A DNA stretch of 64,000 nucleotides from Hirudinaria manillensis (taxonomy: Eukaryota > Annelida > Clitellata > Hirudinida > Hirudinidae), in assembly GCA_034509925.1 (NCBI GenBank), contig CM067535.1, positions 9,724,201 to 9,788,200 of the forward strand, written 5' to 3'. A program made the translations under genes and the position numbers. The notes beneath the pieces were generated by a model. That model saw nothing but the letters and a program-made list of their open reading frames with translations. It did no database searches and was not told the DNA's origin. Below are positions 26,855 through 37,954 of the stretch, one piece after another. Positions within the stretch are counted from its first letter, which is position 1. The number at the start of each line of letters is the position of its first letter.

Positions 26855-29800
26855 TCAAGACTGATTCCTGTTCAATCTCGAATCTGTGGCCAATCTCTCC
26901 TTCAGAGCTGTAAATCGAATCGGCGCCTGATTCTCGTGTCTAAATGAAAAGCATAATTGAAATGATTGACAGTCAATTGTAAAAGTAAAGAGTAATGAAA
27001 TTAAAATATTTGACAAATTCCCCGCTTTCAACTACCATTGTTTTAAAATTATATTTTGCCAAATTAGTCGCTAAGAAATCTAAAAACGATGCCGTGATCT
27101 GCAGCTCTTCGGAGCGGCACTCGTCACTACTACGAGGACTTCAAACCTAAGTTCTTATTCCTAAGCCGACGAATCTCTAACGAATTTCTGCGAGCGATTC
27201 CGATCGAAACGAATTTTGTCCTAGTCGTAGAATGGAAATTAACCTTATTTAATCTTTTGGGAATGAAACAAAAATAAAATAACAAAATAAATCTTCGAAG
27301 CAACCTTTTGAGTCTCATCTCCAATATCCGAATCCTGAAGGCAGCCTCGTTGCAATAGTTGATGTATTCATGTTCATCCTCCTTGGAAATGGTCATCTGG
27401 TTCTGTTGGAACCACAACTGCTTCTTCGTCATCTCGCCGATCTCCTGCGGTTTGTCGTACGATCATTAGTCGTGCCGTGGTAACGTCGTCTTTAAAAGCT
27501 CGTTTCGGCAATAATCAAGGATAAAATTAATATCGAGCGATTACTAAATCCAGAAAGCCGAGTTCTTTCTGGAAGCGGGGATATCTGCGATCCCGGCCTT
27601 AGAACGATACGAGGGGGTGTCGGCATTAAAGCGGCCTCGAATCATTTTTATTCCTTACCATTGCTTATCTAGAGTGACAAACTAATTGATGTCGTGCAAT
27701 GAACGTTCGTATGACCTTGTCGTATCGACTCTGAATGAGGTTAGCTCGTTCCACGAGCCTTTGCTTCATGTCCTCTAGAATGTCGACCTTAAGTTTTTCC
27801 AACTCCTGCTCATTCATCGATCCGACGTCCTTCTCCTTCGGAATGAAAGTCGAGAGAACGTCCAATTCGCTCTCCTCTTTGGCTAATTTCTCTTCCAAGG
27901 CTTGTCTCTCCTTAAAAGGAAATTTACAATAGTGAGGGAAAGCTTGAAAAAGTAGCAGCCGACCCAAAAGGTCTAAAAATCCTACCAGCATAGCTCTCCT
28001 CTTCTTGGCCTTGTCACTCCTTATGGCATCATAGAGAGATATTTCGAGTACCACGTTCGTTTCTTCCTGGATTCTTTCCTCGAGCATCGCCTGGACCTCC
28101 ATTTCAGATTCTCGAGTCATTTCTCCATAATGCTCTTGCATTTCGAGAAGTTTCAACATCATGTTATATAAGGCCACTTTTTTTCTGTCTTTCTTTAGTG
28201 GATTTGACTACAATTCAAAAATAAATTCAATGAAATACGAAAGTCTTCGACGAACGTTACAAAACACAAAAACGTATTATTCTCGACCGTGTAGACGGAA
28301 TAATTCGTGGACGGATTCCACACGATCATCTTCCCCTTCTCGTCGTTCTTGCTAGGTTTTATGAATTCGCGGACCGTCGCCGTTATACGGTTTTCTTCCC
28401 TGTGGTAAGACACGATGACTTTGTCGTCCAAGAGGCCGTAGGTGACCTCCGCCACGTTCTTCTCCAGGACGTCGTCGGGTCGGTTCGGTCGATAACGGAG
28501 GACGATTCTCTGGCACGTCGAAAGGGCGTTGTTGCACATTTTTAATCGAATAAAGCAAAATAATATTTATAAATGGCCTTAAATGATTTACGGAACGAGT
28601 TCTAACTCTTTAATGTGACGACTTATCCTTCGAGAACGTCCGGTCCGAAAACCTACCTCGATCTTCCTCGGAACGATCTCGTTCGGTCCGAATTTTTTCT
28701 CTCTGCGTCCGTACTCGACCAGCTTGTAGTAAAGATAATCGTCGCGGTCTTCGAAGTACTCCGTCATATTTGCCGACGTTTCGACCCTTTTTAGCAAGCT
28801 GTCCGGTCGAGAGTTCGAATAGAATATAGAAGTCCTTTGATTCTCGGCCGTATCTCCTACGCTTTTAAAGTGATGTTCTGTTTTGAAATTAAAAATGGTT
28901 CGATGAGTTGCAATGAGGTCCGAAAATTGCGAACGCACCTTTCAACTTGTTCGGCCTACCGGGCTGAAAGTATTCGTAAGTCCAGCCCGTCTCGTAATTA
29001 TACAGTCTTTTGTGCAATTTGTCCATCCTATTCTGAAATGTCTCCCTGACTTCGAGCAGATTTGTTCCTGGTAATCAAGAAAAGATTACCTATGAAGGCA
29101 TTTGGATACTATGGATTTGCCTGTAGAAATTCACTTTCATAGTCTTCAAATATCGAGAGTCGTTGGACCAATCCATCCTTCATGAGATACGGAGCAAATT
29201 TTTCTAGTTTGGACTTCTTATACAAAGTCACCTTCTTTCCTTCCGGACATCTTTTTTTAAAAGCTGGTCGTGATGCACGTTTACGGAGTTAACGATTTAG
29301 ACGATACCGCGATAACGTCGGAAAAATAACGTTTGTGGAAAATTCATTTATAGAGGTCTTTGGAAATTTACCTTCGTCCGTAATGACAAGCGGAAGAACC
29401 CAGGAAGGTGGGAGGTCGACGTAAGACGTCGTCTCTGCATCCGCCGTCTTTTATAAATAAAAAAAAACATTTATAGAGAAAATCCCCTTTAACTAAAATA
29501 TTTCACATTTACTAAAGGGTTGCTGGTCAGTTACCACTTAATGTCCATTATATAGACATTACTAAAGTGTTCCAGAATTTTACTAAAATTAGAAATAAAG
29601 TTATGTTCTTTAATAATTTATTGATTGTACAGTCCTTCTCAAATTCTCTCCGTCGAAGCTCGTGCTAGTGCACGTGTCCTTAATTTCAAAATTATTTAAA
29701 CCGTATACATTTATTATAGCTTATATAATTTTTTTACTTTTCTGTTTTAAAAAAAAAATTTTGAAATATTTGAAATATTGAAATATTTTATAAATAAAAG

Positions 29801-31427
29801 AAATATTTGGAAAAATATTGAATAATGTAGACAAAAAGTTAAAAGTATTTGATTAAAATTACCAACTTCTTTCTGCTCCTCATCATTGTTTTCATATTCA
29901 AATAAAGATTTTTTCAACTTCTTTGTCTCAATGGTATCATGCTTTAGGATCATAAATTCCCACAGTGATCCATCCCTCAAATTGTAATCAATTTCCTGTA
30001 TTTGTAATAGATATTAGCATTAGGTGCCTATGCATGGGTTGAAGCATTTGATGCTAGATAAGTCAACTTCATTTATAATGCAATAGAACGGGCCAGCAAA
30101 AAATCTCTCGACGATTAAAATTCGTGTTGCAACGAGAAATACTATCGAAGTAACCCTAACCCGACAGATTAATTCCACAAATTCAATAATTAAATTAACA
30201 AAATAAGCAGGTGAAGCAAATAAATAATAGAAACCTTCACTCCTTCGCTGCAATCCTGCATGCAGATCCAGGCGTTGCGGTCGTTCCAAACGTGCTCGAT
30301 GCCGAGATATTGCGGGCAGTCGACGGGATGGCTCGAGCCCGTGGTCGGCTCGATGAAAAAATGTTGTTCTACATCCCTTGACCCGGACAGGACTAACACC
30401 CAGGAATGGCATCGCAGGCCATACAGAAGATCTTCAGGGGGTAGTTCCATTCTCTTAAAACATTAAGATATATTAGATTAATTTAAATGTATCATTACCA
30501 TCCTATCTCCATATTCATTGTCCCCATATGTCCCAAAACTGAAAATAAATTACCCTGATTTTTTCAAGTTCTGCAGCCATCTTCAGCTGGTTTTCCTCTT
30601 CAAACTGCTTCATGTTCTTCATTTCCATGAGTTCCTCATATCTGCTCTTCTTGAATTTTTGAGCTTTCAGTTTTGAGTATTTGTTCTCCTTAGATTCCTT
30701 CCTAGCTTCTTCGACCTCGTGATTTTTAAAACTTTCGTCAAATTCTATGTCGCGTGCGAGGTCTCCGTCGACTCGTAAGATCCCTCACCTTTTGAGAGAC
30801 CGCAAAAAGCGGGCATTCGGCCATGGTCTGGTCGATGAGGCAAGTCTCCCTCGTGGCGTATCCGCTCACGACGTAGGCATCGTAGCCGACCCCAACGAGC
30901 AAGGAAGCCAAAAGGGTACTGTATTCGAAGCAATGGCCTCTTTGTAAGGTTAACACTGTTGCAGGAGAGAACAAATGGTCGGGCTGTGAAAAGCAAGTAA
31001 ATTTCTATTAGATGTCGAGCTGCAGGACGGCCAAATGAGCAGTACGTGCGTGCGTGCGACAGTGAGAGGGAGGAGCATCGCCTAAATGGAAAAGAGATTC
31101 TGAGGTTCTTAATATGGTGCCACAATAGGCAATCTATGTTTCCCTTGATCTTAACAGATTTTACGTCAATATTATGTTATGTTCCCATCAATTCATAATT
31201 ATTGTAATATTAATTTTTGTTTGAAATGGTTCAAGCCATTTAAATTCCTTATTGAAAAACAAGCAATGGATTGAAAAATCTAAACCATCAAGTGGTAAAA
31301 AAATTCCTCTTAAAATTTAAAGTCCCTCATCAGAGCTCAGAATCACCACAGGACTATGAAAAACTAAAGCTGGGGTAACCGTCGGATTCACCTCCCTATT
31401 ATGCTTAGCTAACTTCGCCCCTCCCCC

Positions 31428-31459
<32 letters not shown>

Positions 31460-33775
31460 GTTACCGTTACTGTTATTGTTATTGTTGTTATTATTATTAT
31501 AATTATTATTATTATTATAATTATTATAATTAATTATTATAATTATTATAATTAATTATTATAATTATTATAATTAATTATTATAATTATTATAATTAAT
31601 TATTATAATTCATTATTATAATTATAATATTATTATTTGTAATTATAATAATTATAATATTATATAATAATTATAATAATAATAACAACAATAACAATAA
31701 CAGTAACGGTAACAATAATAATAATAATAATAATTTTATTAATCGTCGTCGTTGTTAGTCCTGCCCACCAAAATACAAATATATTCGAAAAAATGTCAAA
31801 ACAGGTTCGGGTTAAGGCTAGGGTTAGGGTTAGGGTCGTGTTTGTTAGCGCCAACGGAGTACAAACACATTCGGCGGAGAATTTATAAAGATGTGCGAAG
31901 GACAAGTTCTGACCTCATAGAATCACATCTCACAGGATTCCTGTGGCAGTGATAATACCAAAAGATTTATTTATTTATTTATTTATTTGTTTAAAAATTT
32001 GTTTAAAATTATTTTTGAAAATTTTTGATTAAATTTATATTTTTCGAAAATATTTTCCTATTTTTATTTTGGTGGCCATGACTAAATATTTAATTTTGTT
32101 AGAGGGATGGGAGGTGCATAATAGGGAGGTGAATCCAATGGTTATACCACTTAAGCTTAACTAAACAATAATGTCCACAATTTGAAACCAAAGATGGATA
32201 AGTCATTCATCTATATAAATAAAAATGCAATGTGTGTTTGTAACATGCAAATGTTCTCTGAAAGTACTTGACCAATTGCTTTGAAATTTTGACACAACAT
32301 AGTGCTCGATTAGAGGAGTGTTTGTATATAGGTTTCATATGTATGCCACAATTGTATCATGTAAAAATACGCTTTTTTTCGAAAATCCGGCCATCTTGCC
32401 ATGATAACGTCACGGCCTGATCTATGTAAATAAACTTTAGCGAGACGTTAAAAAGCTTAAACTAACGTAATCCTCAAGCAAATTTGTGAAATTGTAAAAA
32501 TAAACATATTAGAAAATTTCTTTCTTATAAAATTAATCAGATTGAGCCACAGCAACGCGTGGCTGGGCACCACTAGTACAAAAATATAATTCATTTTAGT
32601 TCAACAATTCATTATTATTTTGCAAAGTCTACAAAACTACTGTTATTATTGCTATTATATCATCACCATTAACATTATCACATCTCACCAATTCATAGGG
32701 AGGGTTAAGTGGCACGTATATGAGGTGGTCGGCCACAAAGTCACTCGCTCCTTTCCAGTCATTCAACTCGGGGATTGGAAGTTCCATAGGACGGACAGTT
32801 GAGCAAACAAATTTCTATTACAAAATATTAATTCTGTTATATTCTATTGCAAAATACTAAATACGTGCCAAATCATTCTAAAGTAATTTTTTATATATAT
32901 AAATAAAATGCAATTTAGTCAAAATAGTCATAAAAAAAATCATTGTGAGCTAAAAATATTTATTATCTATTATAAAAGACCCATTTAAAAATCAATTTAC
33001 TCTTCCAAAATGAACAAAAACTTAAGTATATCTCTAAGTTGATATAAAAATATATGATAGTCACAGATATACTGCAAAATTATTAAATGTCACGATGAGA
33101 AGGATTCAATGTTATAACATGTCACCCCATCCCAAAAATTGCCTAATTTCACTTTCCCTAATAACCAGAAGGAATAAAAGAAGGGGTTAGGTCAACATTT
33201 GAAATCTTACAGGAATATTGAATTCATTTAGTGGCTTTATGAAGAGAGGCTTCCTTTTTGGGTAAAGATTGTGGTACTGCTTGCTAAAGTTATCAACAAA
33301 ACTAAGGATTAACTCCTCCTGCAAGTTGTTGGTTTTATAGCTTGCAGGGTAATCTGCTTCATCAAAATTTATCTTACTGAACCTGAAAAATTTGATATTT
33401 ATCATACCACAAAATTTATGTAAACAATATTTTTGTGCTAAAAAAATTGAAGTTTAAATAAAAGTTATAGAGTTACAATTTAAAAATAAGTTGCACTTAC
33501 AGAAAAGAGACTGATTGGTCCACAAGAGAACTTTTCTCCCCTGGAGTTAATATTTCTTCTTCTTCTTCTTCATCTTCATCAATTTCATCAATGGCTAGAT
33601 CAGAGTCCTGAAACAATAAAGGCTTTTCATATTTATTTAGAATTGCGACTCAGAAGGTCTATCCAACTGTCAATGATATATCCAAACCATAATTCAAATT
33701 TCCCAAATGCAAATATTGCAAGCATTCGAATCGCTTCAACTTTACCTTAAGTTCTGAAACGATTAAATTGTCCAT
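26855..33775 (-). CDS. DRC7: Dynein regulatory complex subunit 7 (DRC7/CCDC135)
   Basis: Axonemal linker protein of the nexin-dynein regulatory complex of motile cilia. Seventeen coding exons, listed 5' to 3': 33775-33746, 33607-33501, 33382-33211, 32814-32689, 30983-30789, 30715-30554, 30453-30235, 29995-29863, 29434-29372, 29263-29135, 29067-28939, 28877-28657, 28509-28261, 28207-27986, 27910-27716, 27444-27305, 26939-26855. They join in phase to about 858 residues, close to the family's roughly 870. Landmarks in order: an acidic N-terminus; SYKTNNLQEELILSFVDNFS; KFVCSTVRP; the transglutaminase-like core with RGHCFEYSTLL and LRCHSWVLVLSG followed by FFIEPTTG; RCPEGKKVTLYKKSKLEKFA; TNLLEVRETFQNR; a C-terminal coiled coil ending in ERANLIQSRYDK, LWFQQNQMTISKED and FRIRILEMRLKRH. 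The Cys and His of the fold are present, but the acid is Glu rather than the Asp I recall in vertebrates. The junction after exon 5 is uncertain (a 73-nt intron or a frameshift). Family identity is secure. Confidence 0.93.
31428..31735. repeat. Large inverted repeat built of trinucleotide repeats
   Basis: The left arm (about 31435-31495) is ATT units, then GTTACCGTTACTGTTATTG, then more ATT. It is matched exactly by its reverse complement in the right arm (about 31675-31733, with the GTAACGGTAAC core near 31702). The centre is tandem units of about 22 bp with the motif ATTATAATTAATT, which is itself self-complementary. It lies in the 1.7-kb DRC7 intron between exons 4 and 5. Confidence 0.9.
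31819..31836. repeat. Short interstitial TTAGGG run
   Basis: CTAGGGTTAGGGTTAGGG, about three telomere-type units in the same DRC7 intron. Confidence 0.8.
32210..32576 (+). mobile_element. Non-autonomous Helitron-like element, copy 1
   Basis: It begins TCTATATAAATAAAAATGCA and ends in CTAG followed by T. A short GC-rich hairpin (CAACGCGTGGCTGGGCACC) lies just before the terminus, and the flanks are A and T. These are the classical Helitron ends (5'-TC, 3' hairpin then CTRR, inserted between A and T). A diverged copy lies in reverse orientation at 46212-46622. There is no Rep/helicase coding. It lies in the DRC7 intron between exons 4 and 5. Confidence 0.65.
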
Positions 33776-33840
33776 AGATTCCTTTCGGCGCAGGTTTGGC
33801 TAGCAATCTTGGCAACTGAAATATCATTCTTCGTTGGCAT
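33763..33840 (-). CDS. Upstream ORF overlapping the DRC7 start
   Basis: The first ATG on the presumed DRC7 leader opens a 25-codon frame that ends beyond the main ATG (33775) in another frame. The downstream ATG is chosen as the DRC7 start because only that frame continues in phase into the next exons (DSDLAIDEIDEDEEEE). If the 5' UTR includes this ATG, it would reduce initiation at the main start. It is probably not a functional peptide. Confidence 0.4.
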   Translation of the reverse strand: MPTKNDISVAKIASQTCAERNLWTI

Positions 33841-34286
33841 GGCGACTGTAATTCTGAAATAACAAGTATTAAAAATTTAATACGTTTTGTCGAATTGTAT
33901 ATGCAAAGCCAAAAAAAGAAATTAGCTTGCTATTCTACCAAGTAATTTTTACTGTACTTTTGATCGATTAAGGTGTAATAGTGGTATTTTATTTATGTAC
34001 TCGAATATTTATATATATATTAAGCAGTAAGTTAGACTATTAAGCATCATATATGAAAAGACCAAGTGCTATCAAAAATCTCATTCTTATGTAACATAAT
34101 CAATAATTACCTCATAATAATTTTTGTTTCAAAAAAAAACTTTCTCTCAATTAAAATTTTACGTTTTAACGTTAATATCTGATTAAAAATATGTTTTTAA
34201 AAAAAAAAAGTTCGATGTCAAAATCGACAAAAGTAAACATCTTTATATCGTGCCGCTCTAATAGCCGTTTGGTGGCATCATACGAG
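33776..34286. promoter_or_regulatory. Shared divergent promoter region of DRC7 and NAA40
   Basis: About 510 bp separates the start codons of two divergently transcribed genes. The stretch is AT-rich and shows no recognisable TATA box at a convincing position. It must contain both 5' UTRs and both core promoters. Confidence 0.6.
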
Positions 34287-35727
34287 ATGGGAGTATGTCT
34301 TCAACTTGGGAATTTTTAATTGATTGGTTTTGTATTTTACATTTTACTGAATTCTGGGAATTTTTACTATTCAGAGAAAATCAAATGCCAAAGCGAAAGA
34401 TAGGAAACTTAAGCATAAAGAGGTTTTGTTTGTTTGAATGGGAAATTCTACTTTTTCAATTCTTACAGAATTAGTCATGGAATGTGTTTTATATGTAAGA
34501 TATTTCCTCACCGTTTTAATGGAATAATATTCGTGTTCTTACAGGAACTTTCCCATCTCACCTCCAAGTTGGCTCTTATTGATGCAGCCAATTCTGTCAG
34601 TAATTTTATTAAACAAATTTTCTCAGTGATTACCTCTTTAACTAATTACATTTTCTTCAAAAAAGTTAGATGACCCCCTCGACATGCTGCAACCCTTCAA
34701 GAAATTTGAAAGAAATGGGTAGGATTTCTAAAGGCATTGTTTTAAAAATTGACTAATCATCATTGATAAATTTGTAAACTGATTATTCATAATTGGCAGT
34801 TTGAATGTAGCAATTGCATGTCAAAGAGTTGTTGCAATGGAAGAAGATATCTATGAATGGGCATTTAACTTGACAAAAGAAAACATGGAAGAGCTGTTAG
34901 ATCCTCATCTTGAATATTCATTTGTGATATTGCCTTCCCTACCACTTCAAATTACGAGTTAATTCCAGATACAATGCCTGTGGGTGGGGATGGAATGACA
35001 GACAAAAGAAAGAGGAGATGAGAGATGAAAGAGCATGGTACCTCATTGCGAAGGAAGTATTGACCGGCAAGCCCATTGCCCTAGTGCATTTCAGATTTGA
35101 CCTCGACTATGGTGACGAGGTTGTATATTGGTAAGCCTGAAAATGATTAAATTCCTGAATCTCCACAATGATATTCCAGTCAAAATAGCATATATAAAAT
35201 ATGAATTTTAAGCAATTTAAATTTCTTGGGTAGTTAAATGCCTCCTTTTGAAACTAGTTATGAGATCCAGCTAATCCAAGAAGTCAGGGGTAAAGGTCTT
35301 GGCAAGTTCCTGATGCAGATTCTAGAACTCCTTGCCCACAAGTGAGATCATTCATCATTTGAATTGCACTAGATTCTTTAATAGATATGAACCTTTGGAA
35401 ATATCCAACTATGACTGATATGCATGCACGGAAATTCATCCTAACGAGACGTCGATGTCGGCAGGACCGGCATGAAGAAAGTCGTCCTCACCGTCTTCAA
35501 ACAGAATCTCGCAGCACAGAATTTTTTCAAGACTAAACTCAGGTAATCCTCAAACATTTTATGTGTAATTTATCTCTACTTATATAATATCTCATCGTTC
35601 AAGGTACGAAGTAGACGAGTCGAGCTGCGAAAACATTGCCTACGACATCCTCAGCAAAAGGATCCCGCATAAAGAAACGACATCCCCGGTTTCGTGCCAT
35701 TCGTGTTGTGGGCATCGTCATCACTAG
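34287..35727 (+). CDS. NAA40: N-alpha-acetyltransferase 40 (NatD)
   Basis: GNAT enzyme that acetylates the N-terminal Ser of histones H2A and H4 from acetyl-CoA. Exons: 34287-34292, 34375-34422, 34545-34595, 34666-34718, 34800-34895, 34969-35130, 35258-35341, 35465-35542, 35604-35727, giving 233 residues (human protein about 237). The first coding exon carries only Met-Gly, joined to RKSNAKAKDRKLKHKE, as in the family's MGRK-type start. Further landmarks: DDPLDMLQPFKKFERNGLNV, YEWAFNLTKENMEEL, GWGWNDRQKKEEM, ALVHFRFDLDYGDEV, then the acetyl-CoA loop RGKGLGKFLMQILELLA, and MKKVVLTVFKQN. The C-terminus is His/Cys-rich (CCGHRHH), as in vertebrate NAA40. Intron 3 needs a GTCAGT donor and intron 5 (73 nt) a GTTAGA donor. 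Head-to-head with DRC7 and tail-to-tail with SAE1. Confidence 0.95.
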
Positions 35728-35769
35728 TGCCATCGGGATACTGTAGCAGGATTCACATTAATTGCATGA

Positions 35770-35775
35770 AATAAA
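35770..35775 (+). promoter_or_regulatory. NAA40 poly(A) signal
   Basis: AATAAA 43 nt after the NAA40 stop. Confidence 0.75.
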
Positions 35776-35798
35776 GTTTTGGAAGTCCTGTTTCACAA

Positions 35799-35804
35799 TT
35801 TATT
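35799..35804 (-). promoter_or_regulatory. SAE1 poly(A) signal
   Basis: Reverse-strand AATAAA 35 nt after the SAE1 stop and about 30 bp from the NAA40 signal on the other strand. Confidence 0.75.
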
Positions 35805-35839
35805 GATAGTAATTTCTGCTGAAACTGTCAAGTCGAAGC

Positions 35840-37954
35840 TCAAACGGCAAGTCCGATCCGCTCGATAGATCCGCAGCCGAGAACGCCATCGAAAAAGAAA
35901 AAGTTGTTGTGAGGTTGATCCTTCTGCGAGACTGCCTTTAAGACATCTTGCCCAATAACTCCCCCCAAAATGGTACAAAGGGGATTGATTTCTCCATAAC
36001 ATTCCCTTAAACAAATCAAGATTAGTACTCAATTTAGGAATTACAAATACACAATTAATTTAAAGTAAAAAAAACTTTAAACGTTTAACAAAGTCAAAAT
36101 TAAGTAAATTCTTCCCACTCAAAATAGGTTAGAGGGATAGCATGTTCCTCTATGTTGAGGTCTCTGAGCATCTCTCTCCTTATGTTCTCTAATGTTTTCA
36201 AGTCCTCAACTTGGTTTTCAGGTTCAGGAATTCTTCCACACATCTTTATGAATTCAGAGATCACTGAGGAAATGAGCAGAAGGTTTCAATAAACACAAAA
36301 TGAGAAAAAGATTTTATGAGCCTGCATATTAACTTTTTTAACATCAAGAAAAAAGTTGACAACCTCTACAGAAGAAAAAGCCATTTGGAGGATTTTTTGC
36401 TTTTTTAGCATTGTCTTCATTGGGCCATCTGAAGCCCAAAACATCTCCAAGGGTGGGAAAATTGGCAACCTGCATAATTATCCACGTTGCAACTGTAGTT
36501 CAAATTAGTTTACTTGACAATTAATTAGAAGCTATTAAAGCAAACGCGACCACGTTTCAGCAAAATTGGAAGAACGTTACCGGTACCTTTCGGACTATTT
36601 TGGTGTCACAATTTTCTAGCTTTGAATGATCTTGGGGCATGATTTTGACTTCTCTATTTCAAATATAAATTTAAGTATCACATTTTGCATGCAAGTACAG
36701 AGTTTCTAAGCCATGTTTATGTTTTACCAGATGATCAACTTTGTAACAACTTAATATCCAAGAACAATAAATTTAAAGCTTATAACTATATTATGCGAGG
36801 AAAGAAAAACACAACTGACATTGCATATTCATGGTTCCCTAGATCAGACAGCATGTATCCATAAAGGCCAAAACATGCTCCCAAAAAAAGTTTGATCCCC
36901 TCGTTGCGACAGTGACGATCGAGTGCGTCGGCAGATTTCCAGTCTAAGCCGTTGGCACAAACGATATCGTACGTAGAAAAAAAGGCCATAGACTTTTCCC
37001 TGATGCTAGAACATTCTGCAGTCACATCAACCATAGGATTAAGATGCTGTGCCCTTTTCAGTGAAGCAAGAGCTCTCTAAAAACAAATAATTATTAGGTA
37101 CCATGCATATCTGAGATAACTGATTCTTTTAACGGTCACATTATGATAATCGACCCTAATCTCCATTTTCTTTGTCAGATGGCATTTGCATAAGTAACAC
37201 AGAAAATATGAAAAAGCATGAACACGTTTAACACAATTATGATATAAGTGCTTACATTTGTCCCAAGATCAGTCCTCCTTACAAATATTTGGCTTCTTAA
37301 ATCCTTCTCTGTAACCTAAGTCAAACCATTATGTCAAAGCAAATTTCTGCTTTTAAAATTTAAGTTTTAAATGAAAATGACAAATTTTCTGAATAAGATT
37401 TGTTAGCTAACCAAACTCCATAATTTACAGATTCCCAAACACATTAGACCAGATATTTTTATAAAAAATATGCCAATGCGATAAAAACGTTGTGGCTAAA
37501 TAAGGTATTTGAATACAAAATGACCAAATAGGCTCAACAATGTTAGTTTTCAACTGAAACAGACTTTCAAATTGAATTTCGAAAGTTGCTTGACAAAAGC
37601 GTGAAATAAATTTCTTGCCAATCCTTTCTAATCAATTTGAATACATTTTAAACCACTATAAACCTTCTGGTCATCCATGAAATGGATTGATTTGATACCC
37701 GCCAAAATAACATTTTTGGCAACTTCTGATCCGAGACCTCCCAAACCGATAATCAAAACTCTAGCCGCTCTTAATCTGCAATTAATGATAACGAAAAAGT
37801 AGCGACGATTGTTAGAATTCATATAAAATTTAAGATAATCAACACCCCAGTAATTTCACCTCTTCTGAGCATCGAGTCCCCATAATCTAATTTGACGATC
37901 GTAAATTTTTGCCTCATCTTCCGTTATTTCAAAGATAATTTCGCCTCCAGACAT
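35840..37954 (-). CDS. SAE1: SUMO-activating enzyme subunit 1 (SAE1/Aos1)
   Basis: Non-cysteine half of the heterodimeric SUMO E1. With UBA2 it binds ATP and adenylates the SUMO C-terminus. Exons 5' to 3': 37954-37860, 37775-37664, 37315-37256, 37076-36820, 36653-36587, 36469-36364, 36263-36119, 36005-35840; 335 residues in continuous phase (human 346). Landmarks: EAKIYDRQIRLWGLDAQKRL; the Rossmann nucleotide loop VLIIGLGGLGSEVAKNVILA; VRRTDLGTN; a segment ending LGNHEYA; and the C-terminal adenylation-domain end NPLCTILGGVIGQDVLKAVS with PHNNFFFFDG. No catalytic cysteine domain is present, as expected because that lies in UBA2. The donor of intron 4 is GTCAGT. The start ATG opens MSGGEIIFEITEDEAK, the first Met in frame with the conserved block that is not leader-like. 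Confidence 0.96.

Noticed and set aside
29123-29134. GC donor (CTACAG|GCAAAT) at the end of a DRC7 exon
   Set aside because: Its phase does not fit the next exon. A GT donor 12 nt upstream (GAAA|GTGAAT) gives the conserved EDYERTNLLEV.
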